Assembly: GCF_002021565.1 (NCBI RefSeq)
Contig: NZ_MSZX01000007.1
Location: 124,027-188,026, forward strand
Source of the DNA: Paenibacillus selenitireducens
GTDB taxonomy: Bacteria > Bacillota > Bacilli > Paenibacillales > Paenibacillaceae
Length of the DNA: 64,000 nt
Direction of reading: 5' to 3'
Shown one piece after another: positions 62,167-64,000 of this stretch (the first letter of the stretch is position 1; each line of letters opens with the position of its first letter). The notes below the pieces were generated by a model. The model searched no databases. It was not told where the DNA came from and saw only the letters and a list, made by a program, of their open reading frames with translations. The translations under genes and the position numbers were made by a program.

Positions 62167-63162
62167 ATGAAAAAATTATTACTCGTTCTATCGCTTTCTT
62201 GCCTTATCTTATCTGCTGCCTGCAGCAATACGACATCTACAGCATCGACTGATCAACCTGTAGAACAAAATAAAGAAACGGCTACAACACCAGAGGCTTC
62301 TGCTACGACAACACCCGATGCGCAGTCCCTCGGCGACCCTGCCAAAATAGATGAGTTGGTCAAACTTTTCCCTGCGCAGCAGCCTGCAAAAGTAGCCACG
62401 GTATCTGTTACGTTGTCCGAGATGCTCAGTATTCTAGGGGTTATGCCTGTTGGCGTTCCTGAATCTATGAATCCGCTGCCGGCTGAATTCGACAAGGTTA
62501 CAAGAGTAGGCTCTGCGTTGAAACCGGATGCTGAACAAATCGTGAATGTGCAAGCCGATGTGGTTATCGGCCCATCCTCCATCAAGGATAGCTTAGAAAA
62601 AACATTGGGGAACATCAAAAACCCGCGCGTATATCTGCCCACAGATTCCTACGATGATCTAAAACTCACGTTAGAAGCCCTCGGCAAAGTCTTCGGCAAA
62701 GAAGCGGAAGCAGAGAAATTCTTAACTGAGCTGCAGCAAAAAGAATCGAAAGCCATTGCGGCTTCAGAAGGCAAGACCGCTCCGAAAGTGCTGTTCTTAT
62801 TCGGCTCCGCTGAATCCTTCATGCTCATGAACGAAACAACGTATGTTGGTGATTTAGCGAAGAAGCTTCAAGCGACCAATGTCGTCTCATCTGTACTGAA
62901 ATCAACAGAATCCTATATTCCACTAGATATGGAACAAGTGGTCACGGCGAATCCGGACATCATTCTACTTGTATCGCATGGTGACCCTGAAGCAGGCCTC
63001 AAAGCATTCGAAGATGAAGTGAAGAAGAATGGGGCATGGGAGAAAATGAATGCGTATAAGAATCATAAAGTGCAAGCGTTAGATTACTCGTTATTCGGCT
63101 CCGCCTCCATACAGAAGGCTCCTGACGCACTGACGAAATTATCCGATGTGCTGTATCAATAA
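62167..63162 (+). CDS. Iron/heme ABC transporter substrate-binding lipoprotein
   Basis: 331 residues. Signal peptide with lipobox LSAAC (Cys near 19), then a Ser/Thr linker and a two-lobe periplasmic-binding fold of the FecB/BtuF class (VSVTLSEMLSILGVMPVGVP, NPDIILLVSHGDPEAGLKAF). It delivers a ferric complex, likely heme or a siderophore, to the permease that follows by 1-base overlap. AGGGGGT precedes the ATG. The Fur box implies iron control. Heme-type (IsdE-like) is a guess. Confidence 0.87.
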   Translation: MKKLLLVLSLSCLILSAACSNTTSTASTDQPVEQNKETATTPEASATTTPDAQSLGDPAKIDELVKLFPAQQPAKVATVSVTLSEMLSILGVMPVGVPESMNPLPAEFDKVTRVGSALKPDAEQIVNVQADVVIGPSSIKDSLEKTLGNIKNPRVYLPTDSYDDLKLTLEALGKVFGKEAEAEKFLTELQQKESKAIAASEGKTAPKVLFLFGSAESFMLMNETTYVGDLAKKLQATNVVSSVLKSTESYIPLDMEQVVTANPDIILLVSHGDPEAGLKAFEDEVKKNGAWEKMNAYKNHKVQALDYSLFGSASIQKAPDALTKLSDVLYQ

Positions 63163-64000
63163 TGAACATGCGCAGCTCGTTGAATGTCGATACAAGTCAT
63201 AGAAAAAGCTGGATTCTCATTGCCATTATCTTTGCTCTTCTGATCCTAGCAGCCATTCTATCGCTTGGATTAGGAAGCGTACGATTTCCGCCGAATGAAG
63301 TCATCTCTGCCCTACTTGGCAAAGGCAATGAGATCCCGGATACGATTCTGTGGGACCTTCGATTCCCACGGATGACCTTAGCTTTACTGGTCGGTGCAAA
63401 TATGGCCTTATCCGGCGCATTATTGCAAGCCGTCATGAACAATCCGTTAGCTGATCCAGGTCTAACAGGGGTCTCTAGCGGATCCGCAGTAACCGTGCTC
63501 GTTATTATTCTGTTACTACCCGAGTTTACGTCTTCTATTCCCTTCGCTGCCATCATCGGCGGTTCGATTGCGGCAATCATGGTCTATAGCCTGGCTTGGA
63601 AGAAAGGGTCCATTTCCCCCGTCCGTATTATTCTGTCAGGCGTTGCCGTCAATGCGGTATTCGGAGGGATCATTGGTCTCCTATCGATTCTATACAGTGA
63701 TCGGCTGCCTGCAGCCTTGCAATGGTTGAACGGGAGTTTGTCCGGCAAAGGGATTGGAGATGTGAAGCTCCTTCTTCCCTATTCGATCCTAGGCTGGATC
63801 GCGAGCATGTTCTGTATTCGTCAAGCCAATATCCTTCGTCTCGGCGAACAAGCGGCAGCGAACCTCGGCGAGAAAGTCAACCGCATTCGTGTTGTCTTAT
63901 CCGTTACGGCCGTATTTCTAGCTGCCATCACAGTATCTGTTGTGGGTATCGTGGGGTTTGTCGGATTAATCGTCCCTCATATCGCACGAATGCTCGTGGG
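63162..64000 (+). CDS. FecCD-family ABC permease, partial
   Basis: Starts at ATG 63162, whose A is the last base of the lipoprotein stop (TAATG). The 279 codons seen contain several membrane helices and the FecCD landmarks: LRFPRMTLALLVGANMALSG, NNPLADPGLTGVSSGSA, ISPVRIILSGVAVNAVFGG and a final VVGIVGFVGLIVPHIARMLVG. The gene is cut by the right edge. An ATPase gene is expected beyond. Confidence 0.9.
   Translation, partial: MNMRSSLNVDTSHRKSWILIAIIFALLILAAILSLGLGSVRFPPNEVISALLGKGNEIPDTILWDLRFPRMTLALLVGANMALSGALLQAVMNNPLADPGLTGVSSGSAVTVLVIILLLPEFTSSIPFAAIIGGSIAAIMVYSLAWKKGSISPVRIILSGVAVNAVFGGIIGLLSILYSDRLPAALQWLNGSLSGKGIGDVKLLLPYSILGWIASMFCIRQANILRLGEQAAANLGEKVNRIRVVLSVTAVFLAAITVSVVGIVGFVGLIVPHIARMLV

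Noticed and set aside
1-64000. tRNA, rRNA, CRISPR arrays, integrases or complete insertion sequences
   Set aside because: I looked for their usual hallmarks (CCA-ended cloverleaf genes, regular repeat-spacer arrays, transposase or recombinase motifs) and found none.

Overview
The window looks like chromosomal DNA of a low-to-middle GC, endospore-forming Firmicute, most likely Paenibacillus or a close relative. This is an inference from gene content (NreABC, KimA with a c-di-AMP leader, YdjO, YtaF, GH130 phosphorylase), strong AGGAGG-type ribosome sites, sigma-A promoters, and operators resembling PerR, Fur, MntR and OhrR boxes. No rRNA, tRNA, CRISPR array, phage or complete insertion sequence was found.

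Region 1 (1-16.1 kb) is a nitrate respiration island. Molybdenum-cofactor genes (moeA-mobB-moaE-moaD-mobA leftward, moaC rightward, moeB leftward) sit beside the transporter narK, the oxygen/nitrate sensing genes nreA-nreB-nreC and the nitrate reductase operon narGHJI. The narK product carries a C-terminal PAS domain. The narG and narK promoters share the same layout: two NreC-like boxes 22 bp apart at the same distance from the -10. The narK boxes lie inside the terminator hairpin of nreC. Divergent from narG are two DUF2249 genes behind a near-perfect class II Fnr-type promoter.

Region 2 (16-27.8 kb) is mixed: nitroreductase, nucleoid-associated protein, Fur-boxed fhuF, a frameshifted NamA-type ene-reductase, a VOC protein, a candidate small RNA, a lactonase, and two paralogous chemoreceptors flanking an XRE-DUF1232 regulator and YtaF. 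Region 3 (27.9-32.2 kb) is a mannobiose/mannosylglucose locus: LacI regulator, GH130 phosphorylase, a cellobiose/mannobiose 2-epimerase broken by two lesions, and an SGNH hydrolase.

Region 4 (32.4-41.9 kb) holds an envelope-stress block (PspA, a small membrane protein, a divergent two-component system), a MarR regulator with a large unrecognised protein, an orphan DUF262 protein, an S66 peptidase, and an ECF41 sigma factor next to its usual carboxymuconolactone-decarboxylase partner with a matching promoter. Region 5 (42-53.4 kb) contains stress and small genes (nitroreductase, secreted coiled-coil protein behind a terminator-bearing leader, Ohr, DsbA-like, KimA with riboswitch, HxlR, CWC protein, PerR-boxed catalase, epimerase, YdjO behind a structured leader).

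Region 6 (53.4-64 kb) has an SDR lacking the usual catalytic Tyr, an aromatic/quinone-related pair (extradiol dioxygenase, esterase) divergent from an XRE-cupin regulator, NiaP, MntH with an MntR box, two small hypothetical genes, a MarR-SDR pair, and a Fur-boxed iron/heme ABC importer that runs off the right edge.
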